A stretch of 30,238 nucleotides of DNA from CAZWBR01 sp964404205 (GCA_964404205.1 CAYOJD010000024.1:1-30238), one strand, 5' to 3'; positions 13,759 to 23,597 are shown, counted from the stretch's first letter. Translations and numbers: made by a program. The notes: generated by a model not told the origin, from the sequence alone.

Positions 13759-16524
13759 TTAGTGGCCAAATCCGAACTCTCTTTTGGCGACAATTTCAAC
13801 CTGAATATCCTTCAGTCCATCCGATTCAGCCTTCAGTTTAATCACTCCCGTTACACCAGCTTTTGCCCGGACAATTACCAAGACCAGACCATTAAAAGCA
13901 CTCCTTGAGTGCGAGGCAAACGATTCCATATTGGTCGCGTCGCCATTATCGGTGGCAACAATCTCGCCAGGTCCTTCTATCGAGAATTTTATCCGATTAT
14001 TGCTCAATGGAACTGTCAACCCTTCGTTATCCGCAACTGCAACGGTAACGAAAGCCAACTCTTTTCCATCTGCCACCATTTCTGTCCTATCGGAAACCAT
14101 ATTCAGGGCTACTGCACTTCCGGTTGTTTTTACACGCTCTTCAGCCCAAACTTTGCCCTCTTTATAAGCTATGGCCTTTAGTTCTCCCGGCTCATAAATC
14201 ACATTGTCCCAGCGCAAACGATATTCGTATTCGCCTTTTTTCTTTCGTCCAAGCGATTGTCCATTCAGGAAAAGTTCAGCCTCATCGCCCGAAGTGAAAA
14301 GATGTACCGGTGTAATTTCACCAACTCGCCCGGGCCAGTTCCAGTGAGGCAAAATATGAACCATAGGCAAATCGGGCCTCCAGTGGGCCTGATAAAGGTA
14401 GTAACGATCTTTTTTAAATCCAGCCAAATCGACAATTCCGGTGTACGAACTTCGGGCTTCGTAATAAGGCGTTGGTTCTCCAATATAATCGAATCCATTC
14501 CAGACAAATTCGCCGGCAACAAACGGATGGCGGTCCAATGCTGCAAATACTTTATCGACACTCGAGCCAAAATCGACGGCATAAAGTTCGTATGCACTTA
14601 TCTGGCAAGATTTTGAATCGCCTCCCATACCATCGCGGGCAGGAGATGAGAGCGAGCTGGTTACCGGAAAGTGATAAATTCCCCGACTGCTTAACGCCGA
14701 AGCCGTTTCCAGGCTCAGTATCACCTTATCGGGAAACCGGGTGTGAAAAGCATCGTACTGGGGGGGTGTGCGGATGCGTTCGGTCCCATCAAAAATAGGG
14801 TCTTGCCGAATGCCTTCGCCCTGATAATTTAAACCAATCATATCAGCCATTTTGGGAAGTTCCATATCGGGCTTGGCATAGTTCATTGCCGTAATGGTTG
14901 GGCGTGTCGAATCTTCCTCTTTTACAAAATCATACAAGCGCCGGGCCACTTCAGCTCCTGCCTTGTCCAGATATTGCTCTCCTACCTCGTTCCCAAAACT
15001 CCAGATAATAACCGACGGGCAATTCCTGTCGCGACGGATAAACGCACGGGTATCGGCTTCTGACCAATCGGGAAAGATAAGGTGAAAATCGTGAGGGGTC
15101 TTTTTTTGTTCCCACGAATCGAAGATTTCATCGACGACCAAAAAACCCATTCTATCAGTCAGTTCCAACAACCCAGGGTCGGGTGGATTATGCGCCATGC
15201 GAATAGCATTACAGCCCATTTCTCGTAATATTTCCAACTGTCGTCTGGCGGCGCTCTTGTTGAATGCAGCACCCAATGCGCCAAGATCGTGATGATTATT
15301 CACCCCTTTTAACGCAATCTTTTCGCCGTTCACCAGAATACCTTTGTCGGGATTAAATTCAAGCGACCGAATGCCAAAGCGGGTTTCATAACTGTCGATG
15401 ACCCGCCCATCCATTTCGACAGTGGTAACAGCCATGTAAAGATTGGGATGCTGCGTTGGTGGGGGCCCCCACAATTTCGGATTGGTAATCTTGACCGTGG
15501 CTTTCAGCACACTGCGCTCTCCAGCTTTCGCTTTACACTCTTGTTTGGGAAAATCGGCAACCACTTCATTTTGCCTTATCCCATTGTTATCCAATGCAAA
15601 AATCCGGGCAACCACATCCACATTCACGCTTTCTGTGAAATGATTATCAACTGTTACTTCCATATCAACATTTGCCGAGTGCGCCGAAACCTCCCTTGTG
15701 GTAATGTAAGTTCCATTTTGGGCAATATGTACCGGATGAGTTTTGGTCAGCCACACATGGCGATAGATTCCGCCGCCCGGATACCAGCGAGCCGAATAGT
15801 TGGGATTGTCCAGACGAATAGCCAGTTGGTTTACTCCTCCTGGCTGAACATAGGGGGTTAGGTCGAGCCGCCACGAGGCATAACCGTAGGGCCATCCGCC
15901 CACAAGTTTTCCATTTAGCCAAACGATGGCATACGACATGGCTCCGTCAATATCGAGAAAGATCGACCTGCCGGCATCTGAAGCCGGAATATCCAGTTTT
16001 TTGCGGTACCAGGCAACTCCATTCACAGGAAGCCGCCCCATTCCACCACCCACTTCCGAATCCCAGCCGGTTTGAAATGGCCCGTTGATGGCCCAATCGT
16101 GTGGCAACTTTACCTTTTCCCACACACTATCGTCGAAATTGGCCTGCACAAACGGGAAATCGCTGCCCGGATTTCCGTCAGGCCGTTGGTGCTTTTGCAT
16201 TGGGTCTTTAATAAAATCATTGGCCGTTGGCAAAATCCAGGGCCTTAAAACCGGTTGGCCGGCCTCGGTTACTACAGCTCCGGTTGGCCGCGAATCGGCA
16301 TCTTTGGCATCATCATGTTCTTTCACTTCAGGCCTGACATCATATATCAGATTATCAGCCAACTGAGCCGAACTATATTTGAAAAACCTCCACCCATCGT
16401 CGAGCACTATTCTTTCACGGGTTACAACCTGAAAATGGCTGTTGGTTTTGCACGAACCGAACAACAAACAGATTCCCAACCCGATAATCAATGCCTCCGT
16501 TCGAAATATTTTTTTTGTTGTCAT
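13759..16524 (-). CDS. GH2 beta-galactosidase-like lipoprotein
   Basis: A 921-residue protein with a lipoprotein signal (LLFGSC, lipidated Cys25). A sugar-binding jelly-roll domain (~40-265) contains GVAWYRKKLDIP and WYPGGGIYRHVWL. An immunoglobulin-like domain (~270-385) precedes a TIM barrel (~390-720) with acid/base Glu513 in SFGNEVGEQ and probable nucleophile Glu606 in LSLETASALSSRGIY. Extra beta-sandwich domains (~735-915) end the protein. This layout is that of Bacteroidota GH2 beta-galactosidases. In a xylan locus it may remove terminal beta-galactose, or alpha-L-arabinopyranose, from complex side chains; this is inference. Residues after the Cys (KTNSH) lack acidic residues, so a periplasm-facing anchor is more likely than surface display. 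It lies 42 bp after the GH30 gene. Confidence 0.9.
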   Translation of the reverse strand: MTTKKIFRTEALIIGLGICLLFGSCKTNSHFQVVTRERIVLDDGWRFFKYSSAQLADNLIYDVRPEVKEHDDAKDADSRPTGAVVTEAGQPVLRPWILPTANDFIKDPMQKHQRPDGNPGSDFPFVQANFDDSVWEKVKLPHDWAINGPFQTGWDSEVGGGMGRLPVNGVAWYRKKLDIPASDAGRSIFLDIDGAMSYAIVWLNGKLVGGWPYGYASWRLDLTPYVQPGGVNQLAIRLDNPNYSARWYPGGGIYRHVWLTKTHPVHIAQNGTYITTREVSAHSANVDMEVTVDNHFTESVNVDVVARIFALDNNGIRQNEVVADFPKQECKAKAGERSVLKATVKITNPKLWGPPPTQHPNLYMAVTTVEMDGRVIDSYETRFGIRSLEFNPDKGILVNGEKIALKGVNNHHDLGALGAAFNKSAARRQLEILREMGCNAIRMAHNPPDPGLLELTDRMGFLVVDEIFDSWEQKKTPHDFHLIFPDWSEADTRAFIRRDRNCPSVIIWSFGNEVGEQYLDKAGAEVARRLYDFVKEEDSTRPTITAMNYAKPDMELPKMADMIGLNYQGEGIRQDPIFDGTERIRTPPQYDAFHTRFPDKVILSLETASALSSRGIYHFPVTSSLSSPARDGMGGDSKSCQISAYELYAVDFGSSVDKVFAALDRHPFVAGEFVWNGFDYIGEPTPYYEARSSYTGIVDLAGFKKDRYYLYQAHWRPDLPMVHILPHWNWPGRVGEITPVHLFTSGDEAELFLNGQSLGRKKKGEYEYRLRWDNVIYEPGELKAIAYKEGKVWAEERVKTTGSAVALNMVSDRTEMVADGKELAFVTVAVADNEGLTVPLSNNRIKFSIEGPGEIVATDNGDATNMESFASHSRSAFNGLVLVIVRAKAGVTGVIKLKAESDGLKDIQVEIVAKREFGFGH

Positions 16525-16566
16525 AGATATGCCGTTTTTTCAATGAAATAAAAGTACCGTTTTGGT

Positions 16567-18192
16567 TTAGTTGCCTAAAACTACCGTTGTAATGCTATTT
16601 GCGTTTAATCCAAGCGTAACTTTATTGTTTGCAGGCGATAACATCGCCTTTTCCCTATTCTTCGAAACAGATGTTGTATAAGCCATTGCCGAAGAGAAGT
16701 TTACCTGACTGGTAACTTGAATTTCAGGGATCTCGGCCTGCGTTGGGTTTACGATGACCAACACTGTTTTCCCTTCGCCTGAATAGGCCGTTATCATTAA
16801 ACCGAGCGGGTCGTCGGTTGGCTGAGCAGCAACGCGGTGATATCCCGGACGGATAAACTTGGCATAGTGCGACATGGCATAGCCCCTTTTCAGGATTTGC
16901 CCGCGCACAGTACCTTTCTCCCCATCGCCCAAAAAAGAGTAATATCGGCGGATATACCACCAGATATAGGCGTTCCAGTTGAGCGACATCGCAGAATGAA
17001 TCTCCTGGACCATCTCCATCGTTTCGGACCAAATCGCTTTTGGATTGGTCGAAGCGGTCCAGTTTTCGGGTTTGTTGCCACTATCGAGGTTGAGCAGGTG
17101 TTCGGTCATCCAAAGTTCTTTCCCTTTTTGGAGAGCCAGTGGATAATTGGCCAATCCGGAGCCATAGAGGTGGCCACCGACAATGCTGATATGGTTTGCG
17201 GCTACAGCATCGTTCAAAATATCGTTGGTATAGTTTTGGTTGAAGTTAAGCGATTCGGCAGCCAGCACTTTAGCCCCCTTGATGGTGCCGGCATGGTTTT
17301 TAACGAAGTTAAATAGCTGTTCAGCAGTATATTCGCATCCTTCGTACGATGCTTTCCAATCAGGTTCGTTTTGAACGGAAACCACATCGACAGTTGCACC
17401 CTGGTCTTTCATAAACTGTATAAACTCGTTCATGTAGGCCGCATAATCGGCATAGTGGCTTTCGAGCAGATAGCCCCCACCGTTGACATTATTGTTGCTT
17501 TTCCAGGCAGCCGGAGGCGACCATGGCGAAGCCAGAACCTTGACATTAAACGCATTGGCCGCTCGAATAGTAGCCGACAGTGCACTCCATTCGCTCTTTA
17601 CCGACGACAACCTGACCCTCAAAATCGATAAGCCAAGCCCATCGTCGCCTGTACCAAAAGCCAGGGCCATTTCGCCCGAAGTGAGATTATCGTTTCCCCA
17701 GATGGCATTGGCACCTCCAAAGCCTGAAATGGTTTGATAAATCGTACCGGGATCAATTGCAATGCCAATAGGCGGAACCGGTTTCCCGGCCTGGGTAACG
17801 ACAATGGTATCGCTCAGGTTTTGAGAAAGCGATTTGAGTATGATTTTCTGACGATTAACACCATAACTATTGTTATTGACAAAACGGAACGAAACGGTTG
17901 TAGCCGATTTGTCCTGATCGGAATTGCCACCTGCAGCAGGCAATATCTCAGAAATAAATGCCCCTCCGTCAACAACATCCCCCGCTTTAACACTCCAGCG
18001 GGTAAAAGCCCATTCTACCTCAACGGAGAAAGTGCCACCATTAGATGCAACTTTATCGGCAGGAATGGAGTTGTCAGAGAAAGTGAGAAACGACTGATGT
18101 ACAATATCTTCGTCAGTTGATTTACTGCATGAGAGAGAGATGGCAAAAAGCACACCATACAACCACATTGCAGATGGCTGATTCAATTTCAT
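16567..18192 (-). CDS. BACON-GH30 glucuronoxylanase lipoprotein (GH30_8-like)
   Basis: A 541-residue protein with lipobox ISLSC (Cys22) followed by SKSTDED, an acid-rich start resembling the Bacteroidota surface-export signal. Residues ~31-136 are a BACON-type beta-sandwich ending VVTQAGKP. Residues ~143-541 are GH30: barrel start ISGFGGANAIWG, acid/base Glu276 in VQNEPDW, nucleophile Glu364 in WMTEHLL, and a closing beta-domain. The motif WWYIRRYYSF (Arg415/Arg416) matches the arginine that grips methylglucuronic acid in GH30 subfamily 8 enzymes, which cut xylan next to a MeGlcA branch. It follows susD after a 112-bp gap containing a hairpin and occupies the place often held by a surface glycan-binding protein. 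An endo-acting surface enzyme for glucuronoxylan is the likely role. Confidence 0.92.
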   Translation of the reverse strand: MKLNQPSAMWLYGVLFAISLSCSKSTDEDIVHQSFLTFSDNSIPADKVASNGGTFSVEVEWAFTRWSVKAGDVVDGGAFISEILPAAGGNSDQDKSATTVSFRFVNNNSYGVNRQKIILKSLSQNLSDTIVVTQAGKPVPPIGIAIDPGTIYQTISGFGGANAIWGNDNLTSGEMALAFGTGDDGLGLSILRVRLSSVKSEWSALSATIRAANAFNVKVLASPWSPPAAWKSNNNVNGGGYLLESHYADYAAYMNEFIQFMKDQGATVDVVSVQNEPDWKASYEGCEYTAEQLFNFVKNHAGTIKGAKVLAAESLNFNQNYTNDILNDAVAANHISIVGGHLYGSGLANYPLALQKGKELWMTEHLLNLDSGNKPENWTASTNPKAIWSETMEMVQEIHSAMSLNWNAYIWWYIRRYYSFLGDGEKGTVRGQILKRGYAMSHYAKFIRPGYHRVAAQPTDDPLGLMITAYSGEGKTVLVIVNPTQAEIPEIQVTSQVNFSSAMAYTTSVSKNREKAMLSPANNKVTLGLNANSITTVVLGN

Positions 18193-18223
18193 CGAAAGTA
18201 ATAATTAGGATATCAGAAAAAGA

Positions 18224-18274
18224 GAAATACTAACTCCTCAGCAAAATTTACTGATGCCGCGAAGTTAGTATTTC
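18224..18274 (-). terminator. Hairpin between susD and the GH30 gene (possible attenuator)
   Basis: A perfect 12-bp inverted repeat (GAAATACTAACT at 18224-18235, AGTTAGTATTTC at 18263-18274) encloses a 27-nt loop that contains a 4-bp inner stem. On the minus-strand transcript it is followed by a U-rich stretch (TCTTTTTC). It may be a partial terminator, or an RNA 3'-end stabiliser that keeps susCD mRNA above that of the downstream enzymes. Confidence 0.6.
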
Positions 18275-18304
18275 GAAGAGCGTTAATCAGTTACCGGCTG
18301 ATAA

Positions 18305-20254
18305 TCAATAACCCGGATTCTGATAAGCAGCTTTTTCTTCTGCAGTCATTTCCATTCCGTCGAGCTGACTTTGTGGAATAGGCCGCAGATAATCTTTGGG
18401 TTGAATGTTACGGGTTACAGTAACAGGCGTATGGTCGCCTTTGGCAGTTCCGCAAATGGTATAAGTCGCTGCCCTCGTATGCCATGTTTGGGTGCGTACC
18501 AAATCGTACCAACGCATTCCTTCGCCAAACAACTCGCGTGAGCGTTCGTCCAGCACATAATCGAGCGTGATGGTAGCCGGTGTGGCAGCATTCATGGCAG
18601 CACTATTATCCTGAGCTTTTGCAGCATTGGCTGCTTTATCCCATCTCCATTTTCCGGCACGTTCTCGAAGAACCAGAAGCAGTTCTCTGGCGCTCTTTCC
18701 GGCAGTAGTAGTTGCACCTTTAACCGCAGCTTCGGCTGCAACAAGATATAGTTCTGAGAATTTGGCTACTACAAACGGACGGGTGCTTGAGGTGTTCATT
18801 TCGCCTAAACCAGTTCCGTTGTCGGTACGGTAAATACCAATCTTCCACAAGCCCGGGAACATATAACGGCTGATGCCTCTGGGCGTAACCACCCAGTCGG
18901 CTCGTCCGGCAATCCAACCTGCACCAACATTGCTTTGGCCCGCTCCCGAAGGATAGGTAACCGTTCCAGGATCACTATCAAGGAAAGTTAATATTGCGCC
19001 ACCTGTTGGTACTTGCAAACTGTTTGCATTGTAAGCCGATTTGCTGGCATCGTTGGGGTTTTTGGTCCAGTTGCCGCGATACACGGTCGAGAATGTCCCA
19101 TCATAACGCGAGTCATTGGTCTTATCGGCAAAAACATTGATAATAACCTCGTGTGTCGGAGCAACGGCTGTCCACGGGCGACCGTGAATCTGAACCGCTT
19201 CGCGCTGAACAGAACCGAATGCGGTCCATGTAGAAGCTGATGAAGAACTTCTGAGATCGCCATAGTTCCATTGGGTAAACCAAGGGGTTATGTTTCCGCC
19301 TACATCACCCGGGCCGAAACCGGTAACCACTGCACCATTGTACAAATCGCTGGTTTGGGTATGGTCGGCATAAAGCATGCACTCCTTGTTGCGGTCGTTA
19401 GAACCGACGTTTACATCGTAGAAATAGGACAATAACTGATAATTGGTACCGGCATTGTCAATACCCTCTACAGCATAGTCGTATGCTTTCTGAAAATACC
19501 ACTGGGCATCGTGTCCGTCAGGGTCCGTCCGCTGGGCCTCCGGATAAGTAGGAATACTGGCCGGGTTTTGCAACCACCAGCCGTAGGCAAGATATGCTTT
19601 TGCCAAAAACAGGCGGGCAACCGTTTTGGTAACGGCACCTGTTACACGAGGAGCGTCAGGCAAATCGGTAATGGCGGTAAGCAAGTCGGGAAAAATTGCT
19701 TTGGTATACACTTCGGGAACGGTATTTCTTACGGAAGTCCTGACAGTCGAAGTGTTGAATTTCATTTCACCGGCACCTAAATCGAGCGGCACGCCGCCAA
19801 AAGTTTGGACGAGCAACAGATAATCGAATGCACGAAAAAAGCGGGCTTCGCCCAACAACGCGGGCGCAACACCAACGGCTTCTCCATTTTCGATAATACC
19901 ACTGGCCGTATTAATATTCGGGAATACTCCCCAAATAGCAGCAGCAGGGTTGGTCGATGCCGAGAATGCCCCGACACCCGAAAAATCGGCAGTCTTGGCA
20001 TCTGCGTTCACATTTTGGCCCCAAGTCCCTTCGTCAGTACCCGATTGGGTACTGGCATAAAAATAGCCATTCCCATAAATGTTGCGCAAATGTGCATACA
20101 GCGAGGTGATTCCCCCTTTGACCCCTTTCTCCGTTTTAAAGTACTCCGGAGTGTATATACTGCGAGGGGCTTCCTCCAAAATATCAGAACATCCTGCCAT
20201 GAAGAGCGTCAGCAGTGCTATTCCTATATATTTTTTCACATGTAAATGTTTCAT
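18305..20254 (-). CDS. SusD/RagB family glycan-binding lipoprotein
   Basis: A 649-residue SusD-like protein, the surface lid that binds glycan and closes over its SusC partner. The lipoprotein signal ends in LFMAGC (Cys22), followed by SDILEEAPRSIYTPEYF; the acid-rich residues fit surface export. TPR-like helices include the motifs FFRAFDYLLLVQTFGGVPL and RLFLAKAYLAYGWWL. The C-terminal segment LDERSRELFGEGMRWYDLVR followed by YLRPIPQSQL is the classic SusD end signature. At 649 residues it is longer than the common 500-580, probably through insertions in loops around the binding site. It begins 11 bp after the SusC stop codon, as usual for SusCD pairs. Xylan or xylo-oligosaccharide is the expected ligand from the neighbouring enzymes. 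Confidence 0.96.
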   Translation of the reverse strand: MKHLHVKKYIGIALLTLFMAGCSDILEEAPRSIYTPEYFKTEKGVKGGITSLYAHLRNIYGNGYFYASTQSGTDEGTWGQNVNADAKTADFSGVGAFSASTNPAAAIWGVFPNINTASGIIENGEAVGVAPALLGEARFFRAFDYLLLVQTFGGVPLDLGAGEMKFNTSTVRTSVRNTVPEVYTKAIFPDLLTAITDLPDAPRVTGAVTKTVARLFLAKAYLAYGWWLQNPASIPTYPEAQRTDPDGHDAQWYFQKAYDYAVEGIDNAGTNYQLLSYFYDVNVGSNDRNKECMLYADHTQTSDLYNGAVVTGFGPGDVGGNITPWFTQWNYGDLRSSSSASTWTAFGSVQREAVQIHGRPWTAVAPTHEVIINVFADKTNDSRYDGTFSTVYRGNWTKNPNDASKSAYNANSLQVPTGGAILTFLDSDPGTVTYPSGAGQSNVGAGWIAGRADWVVTPRGISRYMFPGLWKIGIYRTDNGTGLGEMNTSSTRPFVVAKFSELYLVAAEAAVKGATTTAGKSARELLLVLRERAGKWRWDKAANAAKAQDNSAAMNAATPATITLDYVLDERSRELFGEGMRWYDLVRTQTWHTRAATYTICGTAKGDHTPVTVTRNIQPKDYLRPIPQSQLDGMEMTAEEKAAYQNPGY

Positions 20255-20265
20255 GGTTATCGTTT

Positions 20266-23200
20266 TTAGAATGTTACATTAATACCAAACAAGTAGTTAC
20301 GGGTAGAAGGGGTGTTCGTACCAATCGTCAGCAAACGTCTCAGGTTATTAGACATCGGTACCGCAGCATTTTCGTTGCCGTATGAGTTGGGTTCCGGATC
20401 CATGCCTGACTCTTTTTCGTAAGGAGAGAAGAACACAAACGGGTTTGTAACGGTGCAATACAAACGAAGGTTTGTAATACCCGATCTTTTCAGCCATCCG
20501 CTTTTTTCGAAATTATATCCCAGTGAAATGGTACGCACTTTCATGTACGAAGCATCGAAATAAGAGAGTGAATTCAAATACTTTGGCTGGTCGCCACCAA
20601 GACCACCCGGTTTCGGGAATTTGGCATCGGTATTGTCCGGGGTCCAGTAATCGGCTTTAATGTTTCCCCGGCGTCCGCTAAGGATATTAAGGTAACCATT
20701 GGCACCATAAGGCGTGGCAATCAATATACCGCCGCTTTTGAAAGTACCCACTACATTAAGGTCGAAATTTTTATAGGCTACACGGGTATTGAAACCACCC
20801 TGAAAATCAGCTTCCATACTCATAATCTGACGGTCGGGGGCATCAATTTTTCTGACCGGTGAACCATCAGCATTGTAATCGCCGGTATATTTAACCTTGA
20901 TCATCCCTTCGTTCCCACCTGGTTCGTATTTCTGAAGAAATTGATAATCAGGATCAGTTTGGTTCCAAAGGCCAACTGCTTCATAGTCGTAAATCACATC
21001 GATAGGATGGCCGACAAACCACCAGTTATTTTCGTCGCGCAATTGGCCCGAAGCCAGCGAAGTCAGTTCATTATGATTGCTGTAGAGATTGATACCGGCT
21101 TCCCATGTCCAACCGTTGTAATTGTCCAGAATCACACCATTGAGCGAAAGTTCGAAACCTTTGTTTTCCGATTCGCCCACATTGGCCATATAGTTGCTCA
21201 CACCCGAAGTGAGTGGCAAGCCAACCCTAAACAACAAGTCGTTGGTTTTGGTCTGATAATACTCGAAGGTACCGGTTAAACGGTTTTTCAGTAACCCAAA
21301 ATCGACGGCATAGTTCATGGTCGAAGAGTATTCCCAGCCCAGTTCGGGGTTCGGCAATTCGGTTACATAAAAACCGGTGGTGTTGGTGGAGCCAAAGTTA
21401 TATGGCCTGGTACCCAAACGTCCAAGTGTAGAATAGGGGTCGATTGACTGGTTCGAAGCAACACCGTAACCAACACGGAGTTTCAACTGATCGATCCAAG
21501 TGATACTTTTCATGAAAGCCTCGTTGTGCATATTCCAGCCCGCCGATACTGCAGGGTAGGAAACCCATTTGTGCCCTTTTGCCAATCTTGAAGATCCATC
21601 GGCACGGTAACTTGCAGTAAGCATATATTTGTTGTCGTACGAATACATCACACGGCCCATTCCCGACATTAAGCCACTTTTATTGTAATACTGGTTGTCC
21701 GGATTGATAATTGGTTGTTCAACGGCACGCCCAAGGTTGTAGAACTGAAAGGCATCGGCAGGAATATCTTTTGCCGAAACGTGAGAGCGGTTGTAAAAAC
21801 TCTCTTCAGCCGAGTACAAACCCGTGATGTTCAGGGTGTGTTTGCCAAAAGCGCGATCGTAGGTAATCAGGTTTTCGACTGCCCAGTTGGTAGAGAGCGA
21901 GTTGCTGATAGATGCAGTCGAAACGGTTGTAGCCACCGAGCTGAATACACCTTCGCCGGTGTAAGCGCCGCTGGTACTTTGACGATAGTTCAAACCAATA
22001 TTGATGTGATATTTTAACCCCTCAACGCCGGGTATTTTGACATCGCCGTAAATGGTGTTGTATGAACCATACGATTTGGTTTGGTCGATCCATTTGTCAC
22101 CCAAAGCTTCAACCGATTCCTCTGTATAAACCCACTGATCTTCCATCGGCATCCGGATCACCCTTTTTAGCGAGCCATCTTCGTTATACGGATTGGCAAT
22201 GGGCGATGAATTCAACACTCCGTAAACACCCATATTGTTCCCATTGCTGACCGAATAGTTATTGTTGGTGGTAAACCCGACTTTGATATACTTGCCAATT
22301 TCCTGGTCGAGCGAACCACGCATCGAGATACGGTTGTAATCCTGTCCGGGAAGAACAGACTGGTCTTCGTAATAGCCCATGCCAAACTTGTAGTTGCTCT
22401 TTTCCGTGCCGCCAACAACATTGATATCGTGGCTGGTTACCATTGCTTTTCTGTAGAGCAAATCCTGCCAATCGGTATTTACATCATCGGCCTCATCGAG
22501 CGAGTTGGTGTACAAACCTGCTGTTTTACGCAGCTCTACAAACTCAGGACCTTCCATCATCGGATATTCGCCAAAAACACTTTTTACACCATAATAACCA
22601 TTATAGGTGAATGTAGCTTTCTGTCCTTTTTGTCCTTTGTTGGTGGTAATTAACAATACACCGTTGGCCCCACGCGAACCGTAGATTGCGGTTGCCGAGG
22701 CATCCTTTAAAATATCAATGCTCTTGATATCATTGGGATCGAGGTCGCTGATTGAACCCGAAAACGGGATTCCGTCGAGAACGACCAACGGATCGTTGGA
22801 GGCATTCAGCGAACGGGTACCACGAACCCTGATTTGCATCGTAGAACCTGGTTTCGATGAAGTTTGTGACATTTCGACACCAGCCACGCGTCCTTGCAAC
22901 GACTGTGAAATATTGGCCGACGGTACTTCGCGGACGATATCCCCTTTAACCGAAGCAACCGACCCGGTTACAGCCTCTTTTCGCTGGGTACCATAACCCA
23001 CCACAACAACTTCCTCAACTTCCGACACATCGGCTTCCAACTCTATGTCAATGGTCGTGCGGCCATTCACGGCTATCTCAACCGTTTTCATCCCTACAAA
23101 AGAATAGTCGAGCAGGGCATTTGAGTTCACATTATTGAGGGTATAATTTCCATCCTGATCGGTAACGGTACCCTGCGCCGTTCCCTTTACTACCACAGTG

Positions 23201-23337
23201 GCACCGGGGATCGGATTTCCTGCTTTCTCTTTGACCTTACCCCGAACCGTAATCGGCTGGCCAAAGCTCCAGATAGAGATTAATAAAAGTGGCACGATTA
23301 AGCTGACCACCCTTAACAAGCGTCTTTTTTTCATCAT
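20266..23337 (-). CDS. SusC-type TonB-dependent glycan transporter
   Basis: A 1023-residue SusC/RagA outer-membrane protein that imports oligosaccharides with TonB energy. In order: signal peptide (~1-26); a carboxypeptidase-regulatory-like domain (~28-105) with the pattern GNPIPGATVVVKGTAQG; a TonB box region VEEVVVVGYGTQ; a plug domain (~118-240) with DPLVVLDGIPF and the SusC signature DASATAIYGSRGANGV; then a beta-barrel of ~750 residues ending in the aromatic LFGINVTF typical of the BAM insertion signal. ATG-ATG at the start makes the first codon ambiguous by one. Its upstream region (811 bp) is large and carries possible regulator sites. With SusD it should import xylan fragments made by the surface GH30. 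Confidence 0.97.
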   Translation of the reverse strand: MMKKRRLLRVVSLIVPLLLISIWSFGQPITVRGKVKEKAGNPIPGATVVVKGTAQGTVTDQDGNYTLNNVNSNALLDYSFVGMKTVEIAVNGRTTIDIELEADVSEVEEVVVVGYGTQRKEAVTGSVASVKGDIVREVPSANISQSLQGRVAGVEMSQTSSKPGSTMQIRVRGTRSLNASNDPLVVLDGIPFSGSISDLDPNDIKSIDILKDASATAIYGSRGANGVLLITTNKGQKGQKATFTYNGYYGVKSVFGEYPMMEGPEFVELRKTAGLYTNSLDEADDVNTDWQDLLYRKAMVTSHDINVVGGTEKSNYKFGMGYYEDQSVLPGQDYNRISMRGSLDQEIGKYIKVGFTTNNNYSVSNGNNMGVYGVLNSSPIANPYNEDGSLKRVIRMPMEDQWVYTEESVEALGDKWIDQTKSYGSYNTIYGDVKIPGVEGLKYHINIGLNYRQSTSGAYTGEGVFSSVATTVSTASISNSLSTNWAVENLITYDRAFGKHTLNITGLYSAEESFYNRSHVSAKDIPADAFQFYNLGRAVEQPIINPDNQYYNKSGLMSGMGRVMYSYDNKYMLTASYRADGSSRLAKGHKWVSYPAVSAGWNMHNEAFMKSITWIDQLKLRVGYGVASNQSIDPYSTLGRLGTRPYNFGSTNTTGFYVTELPNPELGWEYSSTMNYAVDFGLLKNRLTGTFEYYQTKTNDLLFRVGLPLTSGVSNYMANVGESENKGFELSLNGVILDNYNGWTWEAGINLYSNHNELTSLASGQLRDENNWWFVGHPIDVIYDYEAVGLWNQTDPDYQFLQKYEPGGNEGMIKVKYTGDYNADGSPVRKIDAPDRQIMSMEADFQGGFNTRVAYKNFDLNVVGTFKSGGILIATPYGANGYLNILSGRRGNIKADYWTPDNTDAKFPKPGGLGGDQPKYLNSLSYFDASYMKVRTISLGYNFEKSGWLKRSGITNLRLYCTVTNPFVFFSPYEKESGMDPEPNSYGNENAAVPMSNNLRRLLTIGTNTPSTRNYLFGINVTF

Positions 23338-23390
23338 AGTTAATTTTAGTTAATAAAAAACAGATTTTCAACGATTTAAAAACTCAACTC

Positions 23391-23412
23391 TCATCGGTCG
23401 TTTGTTCATCGG
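23391..23412 (-). repeat. Paired CCGATGA direct repeats upstream of susC
   Basis: On the minus strand CCGATGA occurs at 23406-23412 and 23391-23397, 15 bp apart, with a related CGATG at 23416-23420. They lie 54-83 bp upstream of the susC start codon. They may be protein-binding half-sites or leader RNA elements. Confidence 0.35.
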
Positions 23413-23561
23413 AAGCATCGTCTCAAACATTCAAGAACCTTCTTCTCTGAACGGACCCTTTAGCTTAAAAAAATCGGATCACGAATACAGACTTTTAACT
23501 TTTCTATCGATTTCAATCCTGTGTTCATTCTATTTTGGTTAATTATTTCAATTGACGGCGC

Positions 23562-23597
23562 TTGCTTCAAACCCGACAAACGGGGCTGTTGAAGCAA
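23562..23597. repeat. Strong hairpin in the susC upstream block
   Basis: TTGCTTCAA (23562-23570) and TTGAAGCAA (23589-23597) form a perfect 9-bp outer stem. Inside, CCCG (23572-23575) pairs with CGGG (23581-23584) around an ACAAA loop. No T-tract follows on either strand, so it is probably not a terminator. It may be a leader RNA element or the end of a repeated intergenic element. Confidence 0.6.
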
